Shown here: positions 18,347 to 27,158 of the stretch, in pieces
How positions within the stretch are numbered: the stretch's first letter is position 1
Layout of the letters: each line of letters starts with the position of its first letter
Assembly (NCBI RefSeq): GCF_029919115.1
Contig: NZ_CP123990.1
Span: 3,038,001 to 3,102,000, forward strand
Origin: Variovorax paradoxus
GTDB taxonomy: Bacteria; Pseudomonadota; Gammaproteobacteria; Burkholderiales; Burkholderiaceae_C
Direction of reading: 5' to 3'
Length of the DNA: 64,000 nucleotides
Translations under genes and position numbers: made by a program
Notes under the pieces: generated by a model
Databases searched by the model: none
The model's input: the letters and a program-made list of their open reading frames with translations, nothing else
Told to the model about the DNA's origin: nothing

Positions 18347-19339
18347 TCAGGCGAGTGCGCCCAGGTGTCGCTTGGCCGCGGCATCGATCTGCCGCAGGGC
18401 GTCGTCGCCCAGGTCGACCGCGCCGGCCCCGGCGTTCTCGATGGCCTGCTGGCGCACGCGTGCGCCGCACAGCGCGACGGAGACCGTGCCTCGTGCAATG
18501 GTCCAGGCGATCATCAATTGGCCGAACGAACAGCCCAGTTGCGTGCGCAGCGGGTCGAGTTCTTCGAAGAAGGCCTTGAGCCTGGAGCGGTTGGCTTCGC
18601 TGAAGCGCGGATTGCTCGCACGCTGGTCGTCACCCTTGAACTCGCGTGCCGGATCGATCGGGCCGGCTAGCAGGCCGAGCGCGAGCGACGAGTAGCCCAG
18701 CACCGCCACGTTGTACTCGCTGCACAAGGGCGCGAGCGTGGTTTCGATCTCGCGGTCGATCAGGCTGTAGCGCTCCTGCGCCGCATCGACCGGGCCGTGG
18801 CGCAGGTACTCCGCGAGTGTCTCGGGGCTCACGTTGCTCACGCCGATGGCGCGGATCTTTCCCTGCTTCTTCAGGTCGAGCAGCGCGTCCATGGTCTCGG
18901 CAACGGGCGTGGTGCTGTCCTGCCAGTGCGTGATGTAGAGGTCGATGTAGTCGGTCTGCAGGCGCTTCAGGCTCTCTTCGCATTCATGGAAGATCGAATC
19001 GCGGCCGAGGTAGCGGTACACCGGGTGCCCGTCTTCCTCGAAGAAATGCGTTCCCTGTTGCGTGTGCCACACCAAGCCGCACTTGGTGGCGATGACGGCC
19101 TCGTGGCGGCGCCCCTTGAGCGCGGTACCCACGATGCTTTCGGAGCGCCCCAGGCCGTAGGCCGGCGCGGTGTCGATCAGGTTCACGCCCGCGTCCAGCG
19201 AAGCCTGGATGGCGACGACGGCCGCCGCGTTGTCCCCGCCGCCCCACATCCATCCGCCCATGGCCCAGGTGCCCAGGCCGATGGCCGAGCATTCGATGCC
19301 CGACGGGCCCAGCGTGGTCTGCTTCATCTCGCTCTTCAT
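18347..19339 (-). CDS. Aldo/keto reductase (IolS-like)
   Basis: 330 residues. The AKR tetrad is visible: Asp and Tyr in LIDTAPAYGLGRSE, Lys in VIATKCGL and His in DLYITHWQD. The N-terminal GLGTWAMGGWMWGG is typical of the IolS/AKR11 branch. The start codon overlaps the permease stop as ATGA, so it is translated with the ABC transporter. Such enzymes reduce sugar-derived aldehydes or oxidise inositols and polyols with NADP(H). In this operon it may act on the imported polyol or on the aldehyde released by the aldolase (inference). Confidence 0.88.
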   Translation of the reverse strand: MKSEMKQTTLGPSGIECSAIGLGTWAMGGWMWGGGDNAAAVVAIQASLDAGVNLIDTAPAYGLGRSESIVGTALKGRRHEAVIATKCGLVWHTQQGTHFFEEDGHPVYRYLGRDSIFHECEESLKRLQTDYIDLYITHWQDSTTPVAETMDALLDLKKQGKIRAIGVSNVSPETLAEYLRHGPVDAAQERYSLIDREIETTLAPLCSEYNVAVLGYSSLALGLLAGPIDPAREFKGDDQRASNPRFSEANRSRLKAFFEELDPLRTQLGCSFGQLMIAWTIARGTVSVALCGARVRQQAIENAGAGAVDLGDDALRQIDAAAKRHLGALA

Positions 19340-20352
19340 CTGGTCTTCTTCCTCGTGTTCAACAGGTGGTCGATGGTCACGGCCGCGAGCAGGATCAGGC
19401 CCTTGATCACGTCCTGCCAGTAAGGCGAAACGTCCAGCAGGATCAGCGAGCTGGTCACCACCGACAGCAGCGCCAGGCCGAGCACCGCGCCCAGCACCGT
19501 GCCGGAGCCGCCCTTGAGGCTGGCCCCGCCGATCACCGCGGCGGCAATCACGTTGAGTTCCATGCCCACGCCGAAGGTGGGCGTGGCGGCGCCGAAGCGC
19601 GCCGTGTAGATCACACCGGCAAGGCCCGCCGACGCGGCGCACAGCACCGTGACCCAGAATTTCACGCGGCCCACGCGAATGCCCGAATAAAGCGCCGCCT
19701 TCTCGTTGCTGCCGGTGTAGAACACGCGCCGCAGCAAGGTCGAGCGGCGCAGCACGAAGTCGCTCACGACGACGATGGCAATGAAGATCAGGATGACGGC
19801 GGGAACGCCGAACAGCGTGCCCTGCCCGATGAACTTGAACTCGGGCGGTAGCGAGAACAGCGACTGCGGGGTGCCCTGCGTGAGCGCAAGGCACAGCCCG
19901 CGCACGATCACCATGAAGGCGAGCGATGCGATGAAGTGGTTCAGCCCGATGCGCGTGACGCAGCCACCGATCATCGCCCCGATAAGCCCGCTCGCGCCAA
20001 TGGCCACCAGGCTCGCGATCCACGGGTCCACGCCCATCAGAAACAGCTTGCCCGTGACCACCATCGCAAAGCAGACCACGGAGCCCACCGAAAGATCGAT
20101 GCCCCCGACGATTAGCAGAATGGTCATGCCGACCACCACGATGCCTTCGATGGAGAACGACAGCAGCATCGCGCGCACGTTCTCCCAGGTAAGGAAGTAG
20201 GGCGACGCAAAGCTCATTGCCACGCACAGCACCGCAATGATCAGCAGCAGGCCCATCTCGCGCATGCTCGTGAGCTTGTTGGTGGGTTTTGCGGGCCCGC
20301 CTCCTGACTGCCTGGGTGCGATGCCCGCATCGAGTTGTGCCGGATAGTTCAT
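19336..20352 (-). CDS. Ribose-type sugar ABC transporter permease (RbsC-like)
   Basis: 338 residues with about eight to ten membrane helices and the RbsC-family stretch VGGIDLSVGSVVCFA, plus GASLKGGSGTVLGAVLG near the C-terminus. The ATG at 20352 overlaps the ATPase stop as ATGA, although the frame stays open upstream to 21198. The first roughly 30 residues are a cytoplasmic Pro/Gly-rich leader. It forms a homodimeric sugar channel with the adjacent ATPase and binding protein. Confidence 0.9.
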   Translation of the reverse strand: MNYPAQLDAGIAPRQSGGGPAKPTNKLTSMREMGLLLIIAVLCVAMSFASPYFLTWENVRAMLLSFSIEGIVVVGMTILLIVGGIDLSVGSVVCFAMVVTGKLFLMGVDPWIASLVAIGASGLIGAMIGGCVTRIGLNHFIASLAFMVIVRGLCLALTQGTPQSLFSLPPEFKFIGQGTLFGVPAVILIFIAIVVVSDFVLRRSTLLRRVFYTGSNEKAALYSGIRVGRVKFWVTVLCAASAGLAGVIYTARFGAATPTFGVGMELNVIAAAVIGGASLKGGSGTVLGAVLGLALLSVVTSSLILLDVSPYWQDVIKGLILLAAVTIDHLLNTRKKTR

Positions 20353-21860
20353 GCCATCTCCTGTTCGCAGAGTCCGGAGGCGAGCCGCAGCAGGGCTTCC
20401 TCCGTCATTTCGTTGGAATTCAATTCGCCGGCCAATCGCCCGTCGCGGATCACCAGCGCCCGGTCGCACAGGCCGATGATCTCGGGCAGCTCCGAAGAGA
20501 TCACGATCACGCCCACCCCCTGGTTCGCAAGCTCGCGCAGGATGTGGTGGATCTCGGACTTCGCGCCCACGTCCACACCGCGCGTGGGCTCGTCCATCAG
20601 CAGCACCGACGGGTTGGTGGCCAGCAGCTTGGCAATGGCCACCTTCTGCTGGTTGCCACCCGACAGGCTCGACACCTCGATGGCCACCCCGTCCGACTTG
20701 AGGTTGAGCTTGGCGCCCAGCTCGCGTGCCAGGCGGTGTTCGGCCGAACGCTGCAGCAGGCCCCAGGCGGAGCTCACGCGCCCCAGCGCCATCGAAGAGA
20801 TGTTCTGCGCAATCGGCAGGTCGAGGTACACGCCCGCGGCCTTGCGGTCTTCGCTGAGATAGGCAATGCCTTCGCGCAGCGCGTCGCTGTACTTGCGGAT
20901 GGCAAGCGCCTTGCCGTTCAGGCGCACCGTGCCTTGCGTGGCGGCACGCAGGCCGCATAGCGTTTCGGCCAGTTCGCTGCGGCCGGCGCCCATCAGGCCG
21001 GCAACGCCAAGGATCTCGCCGCGCTTGAGCTCGAACGAAATGCCGTGCACGCGCTCGCCGTCGCCGATGTCGGCCACCTCCAGCACGGGGCCTGAAGGAT
21101 CGGCGCCGGCTTGCTTGGGCGGGTAGTAGTTGCCGAGCTCGCGGCCGACCATGCGGCGCACCAGCTCGTCGGCCGTCAGCCCGGCCAGCGGGCCGCAATG
21201 CACGTTGCGCCCATCGCGCAACACCGTGACGCGGTCGCAGTGGGTGAATATTTCAGCCATGCGGTGGCTGATGTAGATGATGCCGATGCCCTGCGCCTTC
21301 AGGTCGTGCAGCACGCGGAAGAGCGCGGCCGATTCGTTGTCGGTGAGCGCGGCCGTGGGCTCGTCGAGGATCAGCACCTTGCAGTCCAGCGTGAGCGCCT
21401 TGGCAATCTCGACCAGCTGCTGGCTCGAAATGCTGAGTTCGCTCACGGGCGTGGCGGTATCAATGTCTTGCCCGAGCCGCGCCAGCACTTCGGCGGCGCG
21501 CGCGTTCAGGCTGGCGTAGTTCATCCACGCCTGCTTGCCCGCGTTGATTTCCGGCATGAAGATGTTCTCGGCCACGGTGGCGTCGCCGCACAGGGCGATC
21601 TCCTGGTGCACCAGGCCGATGCCCAGGCGCATGGCATGCGCCGGGCCGTCGATGGCCGCCTTCTCGCCGTTGAGAACGATGTCGCCTTCGTCGGGCCGGT
21701 GGATGCCGTCGATGATGTTCATCAGCGTCGACTTGCCCGCGCCGTTCTCGCCGCACAGGGCGTGGATCTCGCCCGCATGCAGCGAGAAGTCCACGCCCGA
21801 GAGCGCGCGCGAAGCGCCAAAGCGCTTGCTGATGCCGCGCAGTTCGAGCAAGGTGGTCAC
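20349..21860 (-). CDS. Ribose-type sugar ABC transporter ATPase (RbsA-like, two ABC domains)
   Basis: 503 residues. The first ABC domain has GENGAGKSTL and a signature region LSISSQQLVEIA. The second has the degenerate Walker A GLMGAGRSE and a full LSGGNQQKVAIAK, the usual asymmetry of RbsA proteins. The gene starts with GTG, eight bases after a good GGAGG. It follows the binding-protein gene by 61 bases and overlaps the permease gene by four. Confidence 0.92.
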   Translation of the reverse strand: MTTLLELRGISKRFGASRALSGVDFSLHAGEIHALCGENGAGKSTLMNIIDGIHRPDEGDIVLNGEKAAIDGPAHAMRLGIGLVHQEIALCGDATVAENIFMPEINAGKQAWMNYASLNARAAEVLARLGQDIDTATPVSELSISSQQLVEIAKALTLDCKVLILDEPTAALTDNESAALFRVLHDLKAQGIGIIYISHRMAEIFTHCDRVTVLRDGRNVHCGPLAGLTADELVRRMVGRELGNYYPPKQAGADPSGPVLEVADIGDGERVHGISFELKRGEILGVAGLMGAGRSELAETLCGLRAATQGTVRLNGKALAIRKYSDALREGIAYLSEDRKAAGVYLDLPIAQNISSMALGRVSSAWGLLQRSAEHRLARELGAKLNLKSDGVAIEVSSLSGGNQQKVAIAKLLATNPSVLLMDEPTRGVDVGAKSEIHHILRELANQGVGVIVISSELPEIIGLCDRALVIRDGRLAGELNSNEMTEEALLRLASGLCEQEMA

Positions 21861-21921
21861 TCGGCAACCTCCGCGCCATGCGCTGCGGTGCGAGCTTGCT
21901 TGGGGCGGCCCGGCGCTGCGC

Positions 21922-22962
21922 TCATTCGCCGATTCCCTTGGTGCCGCGGCGAGCGAGGTATTTGTCCCAGTAGAAGTCGTCGGCGTTGGCTTTGCTCACC
22001 ACCGACAGCCCGTTGTCCAGGAACGGCACCGACATGGGATTGGTGCCGTTGCGCTTGGCGTCGTTCATCGGGTCGATGAGCGAAGGGTTCTTGGCCAGGA
22101 ACAGCATCATCATGCCCATGTAGCCCTGCATGCCCTGGTTGGGGTTGATGGCGCCGAACACGTCGCCGGCCTTGATCATGTCGAGGATCTTGGCGTTCAC
22201 GTCGCAGCACATCACGCGGATGTTCTTCTTCGATTCGATCTTGGCCTGCGCTGCACCCAACGCCGAGTTGGCTTCGGGCATGAACAGCGCACCCAGGTTC
22301 GGGTTGGCCTGCGCCAGGCTCAGCACCGCCTGGTAGGCCTTGCTCGGGTCCTGGTTGCTGGCAGCGCGGCCCACCAGCTTCATGCCCGCGTGCTTGGCCT
22401 TCATGCGGTTGATGAAGGCCGCGATGCGGCGGTCGTGGTTGTCCTGGCCCGGGTTCTCGAGCACCGCATATTCGCCCTTGCCGCCCAGTGCCGCCGCAAT
22501 CGCGTCGGCCGCCTGCGTGCCTTCGCGGTCGTTGTCCGACGTGACGAAGGAGGCGCGCTTGGAGTTGGGCGAGTCGGCCGCGAAGGTCACGACCGGGATG
22601 CCCATGGCCACCGCCCGGTTGATCGGCTCGATGAACGGATCGGGGTTCATCGGGTGCAGCAGGATGCCCGCGGGCTTGCGCGCCAGTTCCTGCTCGAACG
22701 AGGCCAGCTGTTTGTTCACGTCGTACTCGGGCGTGCCGGTGTAGCGCGTGCGCACGCCCAGCGTGCGGCCGAGCTGCTTCATCATTTCGTAGACCGGAAA
22801 CCAGTATTCGACGCCCGACACCATCACGTTCATCACGTACACGTCGCTGGCATTGCCGCGCAATCCGGTGGCGGCGGCCGTGGGGGTGGACTGCGCAAAT
22901 GCGCTGGTGCCGGCCAGGCCGATACCGGCGGCCGCAGCGGACTTCAGGAAATTTCGCCTCAT
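21922..22962 (-). CDS. Sugar ABC transporter substrate-binding protein (RbsB-like)
   Basis: 346 residues. The N-terminus MRRNFLKSAAAAGIGLAGTSAFA reads as a signal peptide with a Tat-like RRNFLK motif. The mature part is a type I periplasmic sugar-binding fold (Peripla_BP_4) with GILLHPMNPDPFIEPINRA in the first lobe. GAGGAGA precedes the ATG. It is the first gene of the minus-strand arm (binding protein, ATPase, permease, reductase, aldolase) and diverges from the FGGY kinase gene, with the operator region between them. The ligand is unknown; a pentitol, tetritol or similar is suggested by the neighbouring enzymes. Confidence 0.9.
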   Translation of the reverse strand: MRRNFLKSAAAAGIGLAGTSAFAQSTPTAAATGLRGNASDVYVMNVMVSGVEYWFPVYEMMKQLGRTLGVRTRYTGTPEYDVNKQLASFEQELARKPAGILLHPMNPDPFIEPINRAVAMGIPVVTFAADSPNSKRASFVTSDNDREGTQAADAIAAALGGKGEYAVLENPGQDNHDRRIAAFINRMKAKHAGMKLVGRAASNQDPSKAYQAVLSLAQANPNLGALFMPEANSALGAAQAKIESKKNIRVMCCDVNAKILDMIKAGDVFGAINPNQGMQGYMGMMMLFLAKNPSLIDPMNDAKRNGTNPMSVPFLDNGLSVVSKANADDFYWDKYLARRGTKGIGE

Positions 22963-23031
22963 CTTGTGTCTCCTCGCGTTGACTGGCAGAGCTTGCGACC
23001 TGCCTTTGGGGAGCAGATCTTTGGGACCTTG

Positions 23032-23054
23032 TTGTCACGACAGTTGTTATGACA
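23032..23054. promoter_or_regulatory. Two adjacent copies of a TGTYAYGACA operator-like motif
   Basis: TGTCACGACA (23033-23042) and TGTTATGACA (23045-23054) lie 13 bases apart start to start in the 180-base divergent region. A third copy is at 23134-23143. The inner GTYAYGAC resembles the GTNTANAC-like sites bound by HutC-type GntR regulators, and such a regulator is encoded at 26411-27148. Confidence 0.6.
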
Positions 23055-23133
23055 GGTAGAATGTAATCGCGGGTTGTTTGCCGCGATAACTAGGGGAAAC
23101 GCTACTGGCGACCCGCTTTCAAGTCGCAGAAGC

Positions 23134-23143
23134 TGTTATGACA
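23134..23143. promoter_or_regulatory. Third TGTTATGACA motif, touching the kinase start codon
   Basis: An exact copy of the motif at 23045-23054. Its last A is the first base of the FGGY kinase ATG, so a bound repressor would cover the translation start region. Confidence 0.55.
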
Positions 23144-24630
23144 TGAAGCCAAACATATTGATCGGCGTCGACATGGGCTCGAGCAGCCTGAAGGCGCTGG
23201 CCCTCGAAGCTGCGAGCGGCCGCACCGTTGCGTTGTCCCGCATGCCCTTGCCGCACGACCGGCTGGCCGGTGGCGGCTGCGAGGTGGGCGCTGCGGCGAT
23301 ACGCGCGGCACTGACGCACGTGCTGCGAGATGTCGCCCGGCAGCTCGGCGCGCGCACGGCCGAGGTTCGCGCCATGGCTTGCACCGGTCACGGCGCCGGC
23401 CTCTATGCGCTCGATGCCGACAACCAGCTCGCGGGCGGCCGTGCCGTCGCATCGACCGACCAGCGTGCCGATGCCCGGGCGCGCGCCTTGGCGTCGAGCC
23501 ACGGTGCGCAACTGTTCGAGGACGTGGGCTGCAGCCCCTGGCCAGGGCAGCCCACGGTGATCGCCGCCGAGTTGCTGGGCACGGACGCGGTGCAGCGCGG
23601 CGAACTGCGCCGCCTGCTGTTCGCCAAGGACTACCTCGGCTTTCTGCTGACCGGCGAAATTGCCACCGACGCGAGCGATGCGAGCACCGCCGGCCTGGTG
23701 TCGCTCGCCACCGGCACCTGGTCGCAGGCGGCCTTTGATGCCTCGGGCCTTGCGGACCTGAGTCCGCGTGCCTTCGGTCCCATCGTGCCCAGCGGCAGCG
23801 TGATCGGAAAGCTCTTGCCCTCCGAGGCCGCGCTGTGCGGATTGCCCGCGGGCATTCCGGTGGCCATGGGCGCCATCGACCTGCTCGCCTCGATGACGGC
23901 GATTGGCGCAGAAGAGCGCGGCCGCGCGGTGTCGGTGTTCGGCACCTGGTGCGTGAACGCGGTCATCGGGCCGGTGATGGCGCCCAAGCCCGCCGTCGCA
24001 GCCGTCGTGAACTTCGGCCGTAGCAACCAGCGGCTCTACATGGAGAACAGCCCGTCGTCGATGGCCAACATCGCCTGGCTGGCCGGCGTGCTCGCACTGC
24101 CCGATGCACGCGCGGTGGTCGACCTGGCCATGACGGTGCCGCTGGGCGCTGGCGGCCTGCGCTTTCTGCCCTTCGTCAACGGAGGCGGTGGCGTGACCGC
24201 CGGCTTCGTGGGCCTCAAGAGCCATCACACGCGCTCGGACATGGCACGTGCCGTGGTCGATTCCGTGGCGGCGTTGCACGCGCGGCATACGGCGCGCCTG
24301 GCCGCAGGCGGCCTCGCGGTGAGCCAGATGACGGTGCTCGGCGGCGGCGCGAGCGATGCACGCCTCGTGCGCCTGCTCGCCGCTTTTCTTGGGCGCCCGG
24401 TCGAGCGCTGCGCCGACGACGAGACCGGTGCGCGCGGCGCCGCAATCTATGCGGCCATGTCGCAAGGCCTCGACGACGCGGCCCAGGGCAGCCCATTGCT
24501 CGCGCCCTGCGAAGTGGTCGAACCCGATGCACGGGACGCCAGCGCCCATGCGGATTTCAACGCCGGTTTCAACGAACTGATCGACAGCATGTCACCTGTA
24601 TTCACCCCCATCTCGGGAAGTGCGAGATGA
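23143..24630 (+). CDS. FGGY-family carbohydrate kinase
   Basis: 495 residues. The phosphate-binding loop DMGSSSLKAL begins at Asp10, the second conserved region TDASDAS lies at 175-181, and Asp246 in MGAIDLLAS matches the catalytic base of the family. A glycine-rich LGGGASDARLV closes the C-terminal ATPase lobe. Such kinases phosphorylate pentuloses, pentitols, erythritol, glycerol or autoinducer-2. The ATG at 23143 is chosen over a TTG at 23074 because the upstream residues lack family similarity. It overlaps the next gene as ATGA, so a sugar-phosphate made here is probably the substrate of the FAD dehydrogenase. Confidence 0.9.
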   Translation: MKPNILIGVDMGSSSLKALALEAASGRTVALSRMPLPHDRLAGGGCEVGAAAIRAALTHVLRDVARQLGARTAEVRAMACTGHGAGLYALDADNQLAGGRAVASTDQRADARARALASSHGAQLFEDVGCSPWPGQPTVIAAELLGTDAVQRGELRRLLFAKDYLGFLLTGEIATDASDASTAGLVSLATGTWSQAAFDASGLADLSPRAFGPIVPSGSVIGKLLPSEAALCGLPAGIPVAMGAIDLLASMTAIGAEERGRAVSVFGTWCVNAVIGPVMAPKPAVAAVVNFGRSNQRLYMENSPSSMANIAWLAGVLALPDARAVVDLAMTVPLGAGGLRFLPFVNGGGGVTAGFVGLKSHHTRSDMARAVVDSVAALHARHTARLAAGGLAVSQMTVLGGGASDARLVRLLAAFLGRPVERCADDETGARGAAIYAAMSQGLDDAAQGSPLLAPCEVVEPDARDASAHADFNAGFNELIDSMSPVFTPISGSAR

Positions 24631-26390
24631 GCGCCTGGCAACTTCCTTTCGTGCGTCCCGCCTCGCTGGCGGGTCGCCATTTTTCCACCGTGATCGTGGG
24701 CGCCGGCATCAACGGCGTCGGCGTGTTTCGCGACCTGTCGCTGCAGCGCGTCGATTGCCTCATCGTCGACAAGGGCGACTTTGGCGCAGGCGCCAGCAGC
24801 GCGCCCTCGCGCATGATCCACGGCGGCCTGCGCTACCTGGAGAGCGGCAGCTTCTCGCTGGTGGCCGAAGCCACGCGCGAGCGCAACCTGCTGCTGCGCA
24901 ATGCGCCGCACCTGGTGCGGCCGCTCAAGACGGTGGTGCCGCTTGCCAACTTCTTCGGCGGACTGATGAGCAGCGCGCTCAAGTTCTTCGGCCGTACGCC
25001 GCCGCAGCGCACACGCGGCCTGCTGGCGGTGGCGCTGGGCCTGCGGCTCTATGACCTGCTGGGGCGCCGCCAGCGCGTGATGCCGGGGCACCGCATCAGC
25101 CGCGTGCCTTCGGCCGACCGTGGTTTGTTCCGCGCGGCCATCCGCTGGACCGCCACCTTCTTCGATGCGTGGATCAGCCATCCCGAATGGCTCATCCTTG
25201 AGCTCATCGGCGATGCCTGCCGCGACCAGCCGCGCTCCGCGGCCTCGAACTACTGCCGCGTGATGGGCTGCGCGGGCAACATCCTCACCTTGCGCGACGA
25301 GATCACCGGCGCACTGGTGCGCGTGACGGCCGACACCGTGGTGAATGCCACGGGCGCATGGCTCGACCGCAGCGCGGCCGTGCTCGGCGGCGGCGGTCCG
25401 CGCGTGATGGGCACCAAGGGCTCGCACCTGGTGCTCGACCACCCGGCGCTGCGCGACGCGCTCGATGGCCGCATGGCCTACTTCGAGGCGGTGGACGGGC
25501 GCGTGTGCATCGTCTACCCGTTCCTGGACCGCGTGCTGGTGGGCTCCACCGACATCCCGGTGGAAGACCCGGACCAGATCGTCACCGAACCGGCGGAGGT
25601 CGACTACCTGATCGACGTGCTGCGCGAGGTTTTCCCCAACATGGCCTTCGGCCGCGGCGACGTGGTCTACACCTACGTTGGCGTGCGGCCGCTTGCGCGC
25701 TCCGATGCGGACAAGCCGGGCCAGATTTCGCGCGACCATTCTGTGGTGGTCGATCCGCCGAATGCGACGCGCGACATTGCGATCGTCGGCCTGGTCGGCG
25801 GCAAGTGGACCACCTTTCGCTCGCTGGCCGAAGAAGCCACCAACGAAGTGATGCAGCTGCTGGGCCGCTCGCGCACCGCATCGACCGAGTTGCTGCCCAT
25901 TGGCGGTGGCGCGGAGCTGCCGGCCGATGCAGCGGCGGCCGACCGCTTCATCGAGAAGATGATGGCGGCCTCCGGCATGGGCCGCACGCGCGCGCTGAAC
26001 CTGCTGGCGCGCTACGGCTCGAAGGCGCTGCCGCTTGCGCAGCGCCTTGCGGCGTCGGGTGACGTGCCGCTCGAGCATGCGCCGGATTATTCGGCCGTCG
26101 AGCTGTCGTACCTGTGCCTTGAAACCGGCGTGGTGCACCTGGACGACCTCGTGATTCGCCGCACGCTGCTGGCCATTCGCGGCCTGGTGACCGACGCAGC
26201 CCTGGCCGAGATCGCGGGCGTTGCGGCCGAGGCGCTGGGCTGGGACGCCGTGCATGCCCACAACGAGCTGTGCGCCTGCACCACGGCGCTGCGCGAGCGG
26301 CACAACGTACGCCTTCATGCCGTGCCGGCAGGCGAACAACCTTCTTTCGATGCATCATTGATGGCCAACCCAGTGCTTGGCCAAGCCTAA
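24627..26390 (+). CDS. GlpD/EryB-like FAD-dependent polyol-phosphate dehydrogenase
   Basis: 587 residues. An N-terminal FAD-binding motif VIVGAGINGVG (GAGING at 25-30) is followed by SSAPSRMIHGGLRYLE (57-72), the hallmark of the glycerol-3-phosphate dehydrogenase family, and a C-terminal helical domain is present. These enzymes oxidise polyol phosphates and deliver electrons to quinone at the membrane. Its translational coupling to an FGGY kinase recalls the erythritol pathway, in which EryA phosphorylates and the GlpD-like EryB oxidises. Here it would turn the kinase product into a ketose phosphate for the aldolase (inference). Plain glycerol catabolism is the main alternative, but glpF and a glycerol-type kinase are absent. 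Confidence 0.88.
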   Translation: MSAWQLPFVRPASLAGRHFSTVIVGAGINGVGVFRDLSLQRVDCLIVDKGDFGAGASSAPSRMIHGGLRYLESGSFSLVAEATRERNLLLRNAPHLVRPLKTVVPLANFFGGLMSSALKFFGRTPPQRTRGLLAVALGLRLYDLLGRRQRVMPGHRISRVPSADRGLFRAAIRWTATFFDAWISHPEWLILELIGDACRDQPRSAASNYCRVMGCAGNILTLRDEITGALVRVTADTVVNATGAWLDRSAAVLGGGGPRVMGTKGSHLVLDHPALRDALDGRMAYFEAVDGRVCIVYPFLDRVLVGSTDIPVEDPDQIVTEPAEVDYLIDVLREVFPNMAFGRGDVVYTYVGVRPLARSDADKPGQISRDHSVVVDPPNATRDIAIVGLVGGKWTTFRSLAEEATNEVMQLLGRSRTASTELLPIGGGAELPADAAAADRFIEKMMAASGMGRTRALNLLARYGSKALPLAQRLAASGDVPLEHAPDYSAVELSYLCLETGVVHLDDLVIRRTLLAIRGLVTDAALAEIAGVAAEALGWDAVHAHNELCACTTALRERHNVRLHAVPAGEQPSFDASLMANPVLGQA

Positions 26391-26410
26391 AAGTGAACAG
26401 TCCCAACGAC

Positions 26411-27148
26411 ATGTCGACCGTGCTCGACCGCAACTCCGAATCGCCGCTGTGGGCGCAGTTTCGCGACGCCATTCGCCTGCAGATCCTGCAAGGCGTGCTG
26501 CCCATCGGCGCCAAGCTGCCCTCCGAAGCGGAGCTGGGCGAGCAGTTCGGCATTTCGCGCATCGTGGTGCGCGAGGCACTGGCCGACCTGGTGCGCAACA
26601 ACCTCATCTACAAGATCAAGGGTCGCGGCGCCTTCGTGTCGGCACGCGAGCGCGACGAAGATTTTGTTTCGACCGTGCTGGGCTTCTCCGACGAGATGGA
26701 GCGCAAGGGCCGCTCGGTGCGCACGCAGATCCTCACGCAGGAACTGCGCGCGCCCACCGCGCAAGAGGCCTCGTCACTGGGGCTGGCCGACGATACGCAA
26801 GTCGTCGCGCTCAAGCGCCTTCGCAGCGTCGATGGCGAGTTGCGCCTGCTGGTCGAGACCGTGGTGCCGGCGGATCTTGCACCCGGGCTGCACCGAGCAC
26901 GCCTGGAAGACCGCTCGCTGTACGACGTGCTGCGCCGGCAATACGGGCTGCGGCTGGTGCGCGCCGAGCGCTGGATCGATGCCGTGCTGCCCGATGCCGA
27001 AACCTGCAAGCTGCTCGACCTGCCGCAGCCCGAGCCGCTGCTGCGCATCGATTCGATTGCCTACGGTGCCAACGGACGGCCGCTGGAGCACTACCGCGCG
27101 CTGCACCGCTGCAAGACCAGCCGGCTGCACGTGCAGACGACGACCTGA
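26411..27148 (+). CDS. GntR-family transcriptional regulator with UTRA domain (HutC subfamily)
   Basis: 245 residues. The winged-helix domain (about 10-80) contains LPSEAELGEQFGISRIVVREALADL, the usual GntR recognition helix region. Residues about 95-240 form a UTRA ligand-binding domain. A GTG six codons upstream (26393), three bases after the dehydrogenase stop, is an equally possible start; neither has a strong ribosome binding site. It is the last gene of the kinase-dehydrogenase arm and probably represses both arms through the TGTYAYGACA sites, released by a phosphorylated sugar (inference). Confidence 0.9.
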   Translation: MSTVLDRNSESPLWAQFRDAIRLQILQGVLPIGAKLPSEAELGEQFGISRIVVREALADLVRNNLIYKIKGRGAFVSARERDEDFVSTVLGFSDEMERKGRSVRTQILTQELRAPTAQEASSLGLADDTQVVALKRLRSVDGELRLLVETVVPADLAPGLHRARLEDRSLYDVLRRQYGLRLVRAERWIDAVLPDAETCKLLDLPQPEPLLRIDSIAYGANGRPLEHYRALHRCKTSRLHVQTTT

Positions 27149-27158
27149 GCCGTCTTCG

